The notes below the pieces were generated by a model. It was not told where the DNA came from and ran no database searches. It saw nothing but the letters and a program-made list of their open reading frames with translations. From Prorocentrum cordatum (taxonomy: Eukaryota; Sar; Dinophyceae; Prorocentrales; Prorocentraceae), in contig CAUYUJ010016288.1 in NCBI GenBank assembly GCA_963575745.1, forward strand, positions 160,001-224,000: DNA of 64,000 nt, written 5' to 3'. This document shows, one piece after another, positions 20,524 to 30,763 of this stretch (the first letter of the stretch is position 1; the number at the start of each line of letters is the position of its first letter). The position numbers were made by a program, and so were the translations under genes.

Positions 20524-21660
20524 TCACCAGGTACGAAAGTTGAGCTTGGCCAGAAAGACCTCGCAATCCAACTTGTCATCGACCTTACGCAGCAGCTCGG
20601 CGTCAACCTTCCACCCCAAGTTAGGATCAAACACGGCAATGCATACTCCATCCGTCTTCGGCGTCGTGGCCGAAGGGTAGCCCCACACATAGCTGACAGG
20701 AGGACCCATCTCACCCTTCAGCCACTGGGATCCACTCCTGAGAGTAGCAAAGATAGCTTGACAACGACCCACGGCAGAAACATGTGGCTGCTTCCAGGGT
20801 GCTGGTTCACAGGATACGCCGAGACGCTTGTTGGCCAGGATGGGAGTGACTTGCTTCAAGTCGTGCGTGTCATTCTCAAGCTCGACGGCCCAAGAGTTGC
20901 GTATCTCCCAAATTTCATCGTTCGTCAACTTGCCACTTATAACATAGAATCGTATACGATAAAGACCATATGGTTTATTTTTGTGCTCCCGCTCGATCCT
21001 ACTCATGTCGAAATGCTCCTCAGTCATCTTTCCTGTGCCACGGACAAATTTACGAATGACAGGCAGGGCATGATCCCAGGAGAGCATATCCGATGAACGA
21101 GTCTTGAGATTGCCGACTCCACCTCGCGCCCAACCTGTGAGTTGGATGAAGGTCGGTGTAAAATCCTCCCGCACTCGATTCCATTCGCGAATTGGCGTAC
21201 GATTACCATACCTGGGAGCAGTGGCCGTAGCAGAGGAGCCCGCAGGGCCCGCATAGTTACTCCAAGCATCCGTGGACCCTGATCCTGCATCACTGGGTGG
21301 ACCCTTCTGCTGAAGCGAGCGGATCTGCTGCTGCATAGCAGCAATGTCAGCCTCATTCTTCTCACCACGCTGGTCGATCCGTTTCACATCCTGCTCAATC
21401 CGTGAAATTCTTTTCTTCTGAGTGTTCTGTTTAGCTAGCATAGCCTTCATCATAGCAAACTGTTGCTTCATAGGATTGCCGTCATCAAATTCGCCGAACT
21501 GCTCCTCCTCCTCACTGCTTGCCTGAATCATATCCTCATCCTCACCCACAGCCTTACTCTTCTTACAACAGGGCGCACCTGCTGGGTGTTGCTGAGACAT
21601 CGCTGCGAAGGTGACGGTGTTCGAATACTTGAGCTCCTCTGGAAACCCCCACTGTTCCAA
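20524..21660 (-). CDS. Element 1 ORF1 protein
   Basis: 378 aa from the first Met at 21660; Met21 (MSQQHPAGAP) is an alternative start. Acidic segment 39-60, coiled coil about 64-120 (KQQFAMMKAMLAKQ ... AAMQQQIRSLQQ), Gly/Ser/Ala linker, then a globular C-terminal half beginning FTPTFIQLTGW (167-177). The same FxPTxIQxxGW signature occurs in element X ORF1, so this is the family's conserved ORF1 core. By analogy with LINE ORF1 proteins it probably coats element RNA. I see no zinc knuckle. Confidence 0.8.
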   Translation of the reverse strand: MEQWGFPEELKYSNTVTFAAMSQQHPAGAPCCKKSKAVGEDEDMIQASSEEEEQFGEFDDGNPMKQQFAMMKAMLAKQNTQKKRISRIEQDVKRIDQRGEKNEADIAAMQQQIRSLQQKGPPSDAGSGSTDAWSNYAGPAGSSATATAPRYGNRTPIREWNRVREDFTPTFIQLTGWARGGVGNLKTRSSDMLSWDHALPVIRKFVRGTGKMTEEHFDMSRIEREHKNKPYGLYRIRFYVISGKLTNDEIWEIRNSWAVELENDTHDLKQVTPILANKRLGVSCEPAPWKQPHVSAVGRCQAIFATLRSGSQWLKGEMGPPVSYVWGYPSATTPKTDGVCIAVFDPNLGWKVDAELLRKVDDKLDCEVFLAKLNFRTW

Positions 21661-21764
21661 GAAATTGATGTCCTCACGCGAACGCTTAGAATCTGTCGTC
21701 GTGTCGAACAGATGTCCTCACAAGAGTGTTGAACAGATGTCAAACTCGACCTCCAAAGAGTGTG

Positions 21765-21965
21765 TACGGTACTCAGGCAAAAGACACTCTGCAGCACGCG
21801 TGCGGGAATCTGAGTCAAGCAAAGAATGAGTGTGTACGGTACTCGTAGGCTACCACAAAGAATGTGCACAGGCCTTCGACACTCAATGAAAGCGCACGGT
21901 ACTCCGACAATCTGAACAGTCAATGCGCACTCCGACAATCAATGAACGTGTACGGTACTCAGGCA
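21765..21965 (-). repeat. Repeated GAGTACCGTACAC motif in element 1 5' UTR
   Basis: Four copies of GTGTACGGTACTC or close variants (GCGCACGGTACTC) occur in plus-strand view near 21769, 21831, 21892 and 21948, at about 55-62-bp spacing. They lie between the element 5' end and ORF1, where an internal promoter would be expected. The regulatory role is inferred; the core GTACGGTAC is nearly palindromic. Confidence 0.6.
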
Positions 21966-22083
21966 AAACAGACACTGAAGCACCGTGTACAGTATGAGGA
22001 ACCAAAGACTCCTTTCTGCACAATGCAGCTCGAGACGAGGGGGACCCCAGCGGTGAGGCCAGGCTGAGCAGGAGGTAAGCTCT

Positions 22084-22180
22084 GCCCAACCTTGGTTACC
22101 GCCGGGAACTCGTGGAGCTTCCTTCCTCGCGCAATGCGGGCGCGGCAATCTCGCGTTCCGCGCGCGCGAGGGCGCAGTTT
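22084..22180. repeat. Right half of insertion dyad plus GC-rich segment
   Basis: AACCTTGGTTACCGCCGGGA continues into CTCGTGGAGCTTCC and the GC-rich GCGCGCGAGGGCGC stretch. The same right half follows every filled site that keeps its 5' flank (32503, 39000, 42080) and is contiguous with the left half at empty sites. Confidence 0.85.
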
Positions 22181-22189
22181 ACTCCAGGA

Positions 22190-23143
22190 GGGCCGGAGGA
22201 GAAGAAGGAGCGAGCAAAAAGAAGATGGAAGAGGGCGAGGAAGAGAAGGAGGAGAGGAGGAGGAGCAGGAGAAGGAGAAGAAGGGAAGGATCCAAAAAGG
22301 CGTCGTCATCTTTAGAAAAACAATTAGAGTGCGAATACTTTTCTGGTTCCAACTCTGGAAGCGTGACGAGTTCGGGCATCCGAATACATGAGAGTAGCGC
22401 GTCGGATGATTTCCTTCCGATTGCTGTGCCACACAGCTCTGTAGCTCATCTGCAGCTCGAGTTATTTCAAGAAAGTCATCATCATCCCTGTATTTTACCA
22501 GAGTACGAATAGTGTTTCGTATCCAGCTCTGATAGCAGACCGAGTTCGGGCGTCTAGGTATGTTTAAACTAGCGCTCGTGCTTATGTTCTCTCGACTGCT
22601 GTGACAAACAGCTCTGCGGCTCCTCTGCAGCTCGAGATAAGTCCAGAAACCATCAGCATCTCTAACAAATTAGCAGAGTACCAAAAGCTGTTTGACCCAG
22701 CTCTGGTAGCAGATAGAGTTCAGGCATCTATATACTTCAGACTAGCGCGCCTGATGATTGACTTTCGATTGCTGTGCCGAACAGCTATGTAGCTCATCTG
22801 CAGCTCGAATTAAGTCAAGCAGCTCATCGCCATCCGTAACAAAATTAGCAAAGTACAAATAGGTTCGCGGACCCAGCTTTGGTAGCAGACCGAGTTCAGA
22901 CATCACGATACTTGACACTAACGCGCCTGACTCTAGATGGATTAGGTGTGCCCACCAGCTCTGTAGCTCATCTACAGCTCGACATAGGTTCAGAAAACTG
23001 ACAGCACCTGCCAAGATGACTCGAACAGCCGATCACGCCAGGATGCTTTTTTGCAGTAATCAGTATCCGATCGACCTGAGATTGAGACGGCGAGCGGAAA
23101 TGAGATCGGATTTAGGGGGAAAAAAACTCGAGATTTGTTTGTC
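22190..23143. repeat. Higher-order satellite unit A (purine tract plus ~175-bp monomers)
   Basis: A GGAGAAG-rich purine tract (22190-22300) leads into tandem monomers. The anchor GAGTTCGGGC/GAGTTCAGGC occurs at 22368, 22542, 22716 and 22892, giving periods of 174, 174 and 176. Each monomer contains AGCTCTGTAG..CTGCAGCTCGAG, which can form a hairpin. The last monomer is a variant (CTCTAGATGGATTAGGTGTG) followed by a tail GACCTGAGATTGAGACGGCG that ends every long unit. Confidence 0.9.
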
Positions 23144-23176
23144 AACTGGGAGCCGGCGGTAAACCGTCAACCTTGG
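23144..23176. repeat. Left half of insertion dyad, filled by element 2
   Basis: Intact left half ending CGTCAACCTTGG, followed by TTTTTGAGTTTGAGTC, which is also the 3' end of element 1. Confidence 0.9.
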
Positions 23177-23272
23177 TTTTTGAGTTTGAGTCAGGGCGCG
23201 GACAGCTGTGACAGCTGAGCCCTAAGACTCCCAAACGGAGCACAGGGTAGCTAGAGAGGGCATCTCTTATCA

Positions 23273-26200
23273 TCACACTGCCGAGCCACTGAGGCATAGG
23301 CAACGGAATAGGATGCAGGAACAAGGAAAAGGATGCAGCACAACATGTGAAATTGTAAAGGTGTTGGAGAGCTCCAAGCAAGATGAAATGAGCCAGCTGC
23401 TTGGATGAAAGATGCTACCCAAAATGTGATCCACGGCCATACAGAGCCGTTGTGCTGCAATCATCTCACAAAACATGACAGAAGCAGAACCATCAAGCGA
23501 GAAAGCTTCCTCCGCCACCAACTGCCACGTCCCGTGTACACACAAATCTATACACCATCCTGCAGCACATCCCTCCACAGAGCGACCTCCGTCGAAGAAT
23601 CCACGCTGGCCGTCTAGTTTTGTTTTACTCGCATGTTCAATAAGTGAGGTATGGAGAGTAACGTAACTATTTTTGGTTCTGGCCAACCATGTCAGCCTGT
23701 CAGCTCTTTCGTTTCCTTCTCGATAGATCCACTCGAACATATTGTGGCCCCAACTCGGAGGCCTCATACCATACAACACAGAGATATGCTCCAGCCTGTT
23801 TTGAATGTCGCCAAGAATGTGCTTGTAGATAATATTGGATGTTGCCCAGAGACCGTTAATCCAATTCACCCCTGTGGAGGAGTCACCAATCAATTCCATC
23901 GGTATCGAGTCCCGAGGCTCCGCATTCCAATCCGATGCATGTTCATTAATGTACGCAAGTCGTTTCTCCATCTTCTCGTCCTCCTTCCTTTGCTGCTCCT
24001 CCGTCTTCTCCCTCTCCTCCTCCTCCCTAGCATATCCCGCAGGTTGTGCATGTTTGAAATAACAGTACCCCCACGCCTCCTCCATGTTAGTAACATCCAG
24101 TGCCCGCTTCAGAAATTCTTTCCATCCCTGACGTGAAAAGGATAACGTATGATACCAATCCTTCCCTGATACCAACTCGAAAATGTAATGGAAGTTTCTC
24201 AACGCCAGTGGTCTCCCCCCCTCATGCCGACGCGTCATTAATGGGCGATCTTTCCAAGGCAGTGATGCAATGAAGGCCTGCCGTCGGTCAGTCCACTCCC
24301 CCGACCATGCAAAAATACATTCTCTAGCCTGCATATGCGAGTCCCCTGTGCTACGATGATGAGGTGGAGCCACCCGTCGCCGCTTGTTTGCAGCGATTTC
24401 CTGCGACGGCAACTCAACAGAGGAACGCTTTTGCGACAGAGAATCCTGAGATGGATGGGATGTCTTTGCACGCTTATGCATCTGGGAAGTCAGATTGCGC
24501 CGATGCGCGGGTAATTGTGTCTGAGAACCAGGGAGCTCAAAGGAATCAACAGCATGCATCGTCTCACACACGTCAGGATGACTTCCCATTGATGCCGAGC
24601 ACACAATACTTGGTAGCACATACATGGGTTCATCCTGACGTTGTCTCTTGGCCGGCGGTGGCTCACACGCAGCAAAGACGTTGGGGCCAGGCTTGCCTGA
24701 AGAATCAAAAGTACCTGGAGGAATATGTGCGGGCGTTGGGTTCAGGCGTTTCACAGCAAACGTACAGTCCTGAGCCCACTGCCACTGACGAAACAAGAAT
24801 AGCTGCACAAGAGACGACCGTCCCAATTCCAGGAGCATACGCCGCCCACGTTTGTACAAGTTGCATAAGTATATACTCCGATCCATGTCGGCAGGTTTCG
24901 GGCGGCGTACCATAGAACACAATATTTCACCTTCCCACGTGTGCAACTGTTTCAAGGTGTGGTGGTCCGCTGGCATGCCTTCAACACCGAAAAGTACAAA
25001 ACTACGCAACCTAGATTCATAATGCTTGATTTTCTTCTGGAAGGGTACAGCACGATTCGTATAAAACTTGCGGAACTGATTGAATCGCTTCCAACCCCGA
25101 GCCAATTTCCAAGCCACATCATGGCGTTTGTCAGTCTTGGTCGTGACCAGGCAACCCAGGCACTCCATTTCAGAGCATCGCGGAAGACACAGGGTACCGA
25201 GATCGTTCACCTGGACAACGAAGTTTCCCGTCGAGGCGCCTTCAGAGTCCTCCCCAAAGGCAAGATAGTGTAGTGAGGAATCTTTCCATCTGAAACCGTG
25301 TGTATACAGCTGAGCCGAGAAGTCCCCCACCATACGTGTGAGCTCAGTCTTTGATTTCGAGAAAAGCAAAATGTTATCGGCACAGAGCGCATGAGTAAGA
25401 TACCTCCCACCAGCCTCCTCCCCCAAATCGTACCCCAGCTTCTCCTCCTCCCAATTCAGTACAATCCTAGCCCACATCAATAGTGTCACACACTTCCACA
25501 GGAAGGGGGCCTCCACACTGCCAGTACGTACACATGCATCCCAGGGAATACCCGTCGCCGTGGAGTCCTGAAAGGCAAAGTCCGCTGTGTCCAGGATACT
25601 GGGAGCGAGCAGCGCCAACGCAAGGTCATTGGGGAACCCAGGGATGGCATCCAAGGCCAAACTGGCCTTCTCAACCGTGACGTTATCAAAGGCAGTCTGC
25701 ACATCTAATGACGCGAGGTGCAGGGTCCCATCTTTCCCCCACTCCAGAGCGTGTGTGGTGACATGCTTAAGCATGGCAGTGATCTCGCGCGTGCGCCTTC
25801 CCTTGCAAAATCCGTAGTCATGTAGATATTGTGGGACCCTTTTCAGATAACCTTCAGCAATCTCAACCAAACATGAAGTATACCGCTTGCTTAGGCTGCT
25901 AAGTAAGACGAGAGCACGAGTATCAGACAACATAGTGATATCTTTAGCTTTCGGCATCAACACCACAAGCAACTCAGACCAAATCCGAGGAGTAGGATAC
26001 CGTTGAAGATACAGGTCCTGGAATAACCGAAGAATATGACGCAAACCTACCCACGTGATACGTTTCAACATAGAAGGAGAAACTCCGTCCTTACCCACCG
26101 CCTTACCACACTTTAAGCGTGATCGTGCCTGCAACAATACGGACATGGAAATGGGGGAGACGTCCACAGTGTTCGTGTCCTGCAACCTCATCCTCCTCCT

Positions 26201-27571
26201 CTCCTCGATACACTCCACGTTACGTATCCCTTGCGCAGCACAGCGGTACTTGGCGAACCCGTGAGCATAGAGCGCCGTCTCCCACAACTCCCGATCCTCC
26301 GTGAGCACATTGTCATAACTCAATTTGTCCACCACCGTCCGAGCGAGCTTCCCGTCACGATGATCGTATTCGAGTCGACGACGAGTGTGTGCACGCATCT
26401 CCTTCCTTCTCTCCTTCTTAACCCTGATGAGCTCCTCCTCCTCCCCTCCTTCACGACGCAGTCGGCGATATTCATCATCAAGTTCCTTATGACGATCTGT
26501 CTTTTTGGGGATCTGCATTTTCTTTGGGACATTGGTGTATGACTCCTTGTCCTGTGTACATGCATCCAAGATAACAGGAGCCCATTCATCCGGGCAGAGA
26601 CCAGATGGGCAACGAGCTGCAGCGTGCAAACGACGATCAAGGTTAGCCGAAACTTGCAATTCCGAGGCCTCGTCGCAGCACCAATGAGTGAACGTCTGTC
26701 GTGGCTTCGTTCTCCAACGTCGAGTCGGAGCGGCCGATTCGGGGACAAGCAAGGAGAGCAGGGCATGGTCCGACAGGCGGGTCTTTCTGGGCTCCACGGA
26801 GCCCCTGAGTGTTGGCCTTAACCACGACACCTCCCACCGAGGCCTTTCCCAGGAGCTCGGAATACACAGGTAATCAAGAACCTTGTCCTCCTCCTCCGTC
26901 TCCTCCTTGGCCTTCCAGGTCGTACGACGGGCCCCAAAAGCATTCGAAAAAAAAAAAAAAAAAAAAAAAACCAAACCATAATGCCGCATACTTCACAGAG
27001 CTCGTCACACATGTATTGTTGCATCCTCCCCCTACCCTGCTGGAAACCTCCACGTCCACCTCCTCCTGCATTATCCCCTTCTTCAAATCTCTCACCCTGT
27101 ACTGCAGAACCAGTCAAAGCAACATCTCCAAAGACCGTGTGAGGCAGAAGCTCGACGTTGGCATCCATGCCGATCAACAAGTCCCACCCTTCCTTGGGAA
27201 ACCTAACTCGGAGCGTATCCAAATCCTTTCGAAACGACTGCAATGTTTGTGTGAATAAGGTATTGTGATCCCCTTTTTTTCGGCGCATGTGGTAAGTACA
27301 AGCTGGCAACAATCAACGATTGAAACACGAGAATGACATAACGATTGCCCCTGATGCATTCACGTATGGAGGCTCTCCACACCCTCTTGTAGAGAACCCC
27401 CGCCTTCCCACCATTAGAAAGACTTAAGGTGAAACCATGCTCAGAGCACCTACCTATTCCAAGGAACTGGCACTCCTGCAAAGCGAGAACTTCCGAATTC
27501 GAGGTCTTGATCTGAGCAAGCAAGCCGTGGCTGTTCATGCTGCCACAGCGCCTCACGTTATACGTGCCCAC
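23273..27571 (-). pseudogene. Element 2 ORF2 (frameshifted)
   Basis: The start MGTYNVRRCGSMNSH is preserved at 27571. An extra T in a T-run at 27274-27280 (seven, against six in element 1) shifts the frame. A 24-base A-run at 26947-26970, where element 1 has four A, shifts it again. From 26989 the frame is open to 23273. The core keeps ASLDVQTAFDN, but the fourth motif is CADN instead of WADN. The permuted RNase H residues are kept. The element 1 stop codon (TGA) is TGG here, adding about 41 residues. Confidence 0.88.
26947..26970. repeat. Poly(A) run inside element 2 ORF2
   Basis: 24 consecutive A (T on the coding strand) replace four A in the homologous site of element 1. This is a local expansion within the endonuclease region, or possibly an assembly artefact. 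Confidence 0.9.
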
Positions 27572-27684
27572 GATGGCGCCATGGCACCTTCACCAGGTAC
27601 GAAAGTTGAGCTTGGCCAGAAAGGCCTCGCAATCCAACTTGTCATCGACCTTACGCAATCCAACTTGTCATCGTCTTACGCCAG

Positions 27685-28993
27685 GAACTCGTAGAGCTTC
27701 CTCGTGCAACGCGGGCGCGGCTCTCGCATTGCACGCGCGAGGGCGCGGTCTCATGGAGAGGGACGTGGAGGAGAAGAAAGGAGTGATGAATCTCTGGGAA
27801 AAAAGTTAATAGAGTACGAACAGTTCTCTGGTTCCAACTCTGAAAGCGTGACAAGTTCGGGCATTTGGATACTTGAAACTAGCGGGTCTGATGAATTCCT
27901 TCCGATTCTGTGTCAAACAGCTTTGTAGCTTCTCTTCAGCTCGAGATACCTCAAGAAAGTTACCATCATCTTTCTAAAATTTAGCAGGGTACGAATATTT
28001 TTTCTGACCGAGCTCCGTTAACAGACCGAATTCAGGCGTCTAGATACTTTAAACTAGCGCGCCTGATGATCCCCGTCCGAATTATGTGACAAACAGCTAT
28101 GTAGCTCAGCTACAGCTCGAGTTAAGTCAAGAAAACCATCACCATCTAAAAAATTAGCAGAGTACGAATAGTGTTTCGAACCCAGCTCTGATAGCAGACC
28201 GAGTTCAGGCGTCTAGATACTTGAGACTAGCGCGCCTGATGATTCCCTTCTCCGAACAGTTCTGTAGCTTGTCTGCAGCTCCAGTTCAGTCAAGGAAACC
28301 ATCACCATCTCTAGAAAATTAGCAGAGTACAAGTAGCTTTTCGGACCCTGCTCTGATAGAAGACCGAATTCAGGCGTCTAGATACTCTAAGCTAGCGCGC
28401 CTGATGATATCCTTCCGATTGCTGTGCCGAACAGCTCTGTAGCTGATCTGCAGCTCGAGTTAAGTCAAGAAGTTCGTCATCATCTCCAGAGAGACAAACC
28501 CCCCCCCCAAAAAAAAAGGTACGAATAGCTTCGCGGACTCAGCTCTGGTAGCAGACCGAGTTTAGACACCTGGATGCTCGAGAATAGCGGGCCTGACGAC
28601 TCTAGATCGACTAGGTGTGCCTACCAGCTCTGTAGCTCTTCTACAGCTCGAGTTAAGTTGAGAAAACCGACAGCACCTGCCCAGTTGACACTCAACAGCC
28701 AATCCCGCCTGAGTGCTCTTTGGGAGTTAGAATGAGATCGAAGCGCGCAGGAATTACTCTTCTACCTTCGCCGCCATCAATGATCTAAAGGAATTCCGGC
28801 GCGGGGTGCAGCTAGTTGCTCGAACGGAGAATGTGGCAACCCGGCATTGGCTTCCGAAGATTAAGATGGCGAGCGGGTATAAGATCGAAGGTGGGGCGGC
28901 AAAATACTAAAGCTCTAACGCCCAGTTGAATTTCGGGAGATTGAATTTAACCACTTCAACAAAAAGAGATAACTTCCGTCGAGATTTGTTGCC
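27685..28993. repeat. Higher-order satellite unit B
   Basis: Begins with the right dyad remnant and the GC-rich segment (27685-27760), a short purine tract, then monomers with anchors at 27853, 28028, 28201, 28366 and 28558 (periods 165-192). It ends with the CTCTAGATCGACTAGGTGTG variant monomer and a tail. A C-run and an A-run at 28500-28518 lengthen one monomer. Confidence 0.88.
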
Positions 28994-29026
28994 GACTGGG
29001 AGCCGGCGGCAAACAGTCAACCTTGG
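28994..29026. repeat. Left half of insertion dyad, filled by element 3
   Basis: GACTGGGAGCCGGCGGCAAA and CAGTCAACCTTGG, followed by TTTCTGCC. Two substitutions relative to the common form. Confidence 0.85.
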
Positions 29027-29109
29027 TTTCTGCCTTGCGCAGAGCCACAGGCCTGAGTTCAGGCACGCTCGAGTCACAGCCTAACGCAGAAGGGGGGCAA
29101 CAGGCCAAG

Positions 29110-30763
29110 CGCCTGCAGGACCGCCACCACACCTCTGAGTAGGTGCTTTGCAGCAAGAAGTTCAGCCTGGGTCACTGCACACGAGGGCGGGAGACAGAGG
29201 GCTTCAGAGGCGACATCGCACCACCAGTAGCCACTCGGGGAGGCGGAGCCATCAAGATTATTAAAATGATTGAGATGAGAGGGAAGCGATGGGAGAATGT
29301 ACAGATCGAGGACCCAGCCGCCGCCGCAACCCTCAGATGAGCGGCCTCCGTCGAAGAAGCCCCATCACACCGAGCACGCTCGAAGCATTCATTGTAAATA
29401 ACCTGTCATCGATTGTCAAGTGGTCCTGGCCCCTCCGAGCCATCCAAGTCTGTTCATCAGCTCTCGTGTTCCCTTCCCGATAAATACATTTCATCATATC
29501 ACATCCCCGTGAGGGGGCCCGAATGTGCATGGGCATCTCCACAGACATAGAATAAAGTAAGTCCTGAATAGCAGAAACCGTCGGCGAAAACACGTCGGTA
29601 GCACATCTAAATAGACCGTTCATCCAGTTACAGATCACCAGAGAGTCCCCCGAGATTTCAATAGGTAAACCCTTGGACCCAAAGTCCCACCAAGACTGAC
29701 GGTGTTCGTTCAGAGCAATACGTTTTGTAGCCTTCTCCTTTTCCGCCTCCTCCTTCCTACGCTTCTCCTCCACCGTAAGGTCCTCCGCCTCCATCCTGTA
29801 GGGCCCTTTGGGATCTCTGAGGACACAGCATTGGAGCACGTGCGGTAGGTCCCACAGACGCAGCACTGCTCGGACAAAATATATCCACCCGTCCTCGTCA
29901 CAGGTCAAGTTAGCATACCAATAAGGGCCTCCCACCGTCTCGAACGGTAGCGACCATGGATGGAAGCCTGTCGGACGGCCGCCCTCGCGGCGCCTGGTGA
30001 GCACACGGGCTTCCTTCGAATCAAGGGTGCGAATGAAAGCATCCCTCTCCTCGGTCCAGGGCGACACAGCATGCAGCATGCACAAGCGAGAGAGAGAGTG
30101 AGGATGGTACGTCTCAGGCCCCAGATCACCCCGTACCCGTCGTCGTTTGCACGCAGTGTTACCGTAAGAGCTGTCCAAGGGAACATAGGGGCTCTGTGGA
30201 GGCTGTTGCGAGGCCACAGGGGGGTCGATACGTCGTCGTTTTTGGGCCCTTTCCCGCATCTGGCTAATCATCCTCCGTCGGTTGTTCGTCACAGGGGTCA
30301 CCTGGGACCCGTAGTTGGATACCTGGGAATCCGCTGTAACTGATACCGGAGGCGGCACGAGCTGTGATCCTTGAAACAGCACAGGGTCGGGCAGCGGCAC
30401 CGACAGCGACATCCGTTGGGCAGTGTCACAAACGTCTTTGGCCCAGCACCACTGTCGATACAGGAATAGTTGCGGCAGACTCGGCAGACCAGCCGAGTGC
30501 AAGGCCCGTCTGGCATGAAGGTACACACGCTGCATAAACGTAGTCCAATCCTCGCCCGCCCCTTTCCCCCTCCACATCATCTTAGCTAAGAGCTTACCCT
30601 CACATTTATGCAGTGCAGTTAAAATACTCTGATCTGACGTCATCCCCTCAGATCCAAAAAGGGTATTGGCACGTACTTGTCGTACCGTCTGAGTCGGCGG
30701 ATGAGCGGGATATCCCGACAGCAGTAGTACCGCTTCTCGTGCCAAAAGGCCCGCTCCCCGCAA
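29110..30763 (-). pseudogene. Element 3 ORF2, thumb to permuted RNase H (frameshifted)
   Basis: The 29333-30763 frame carries the post-RT region, an EKATKRIALNEHRQSWW linker, EISGDSLVICNWMNG (third Asp) and IYREGNTRADEQTW (fourth Asp). It then goes out of frame near 29365. Reading the neighbouring frame by hand from 29360 to about 29110 gives GFFDGGRSSEGCGGGW (first Asp) and VTQAELLAAKHLL (Glu). The permuted order is therefore confirmed once the frameshift is allowed for. Confidence 0.8.

Larger units (their letters stand above)
16127..22083 (-). mobile_element. Element 1: intact WADN-type LINE with permuted RNase H
   Basis: The element is about 5.96 kb, minus strand, bounded by CAACCTTGG on both sides. 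From its 5' end it has a 5' UTR with repeated GAGTACCGTACAC motifs (21765-21965), ORF1 (21660-20524), an 18-nt spacer, ORF2 (20505-16345), a 3' UTR of about 220 bp containing AAGAG..TTG/CTCTTATC, and a short A-tail. Both ORFs are uninterrupted, so it may be the youngest and potentially active copy. Element 2 is a close relative. Confidence 0.9.
23177..27680 (-). mobile_element. Element 2: 5'-truncated close relative of element 1
   Basis: 3' UTR and ORF2 are nearly identical by eye to element 1. The element stops within the 3' end of ORF1 near 27655, so it is 5'-truncated. The junction carries a direct repeat of CAATCCAACTTGTCATCG (27629 and 27656) before a degraded right dyad half (TTACGCCAGGAACTCG). 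ORF2 has two lesions and a stop-loss. Confidence 0.88.
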
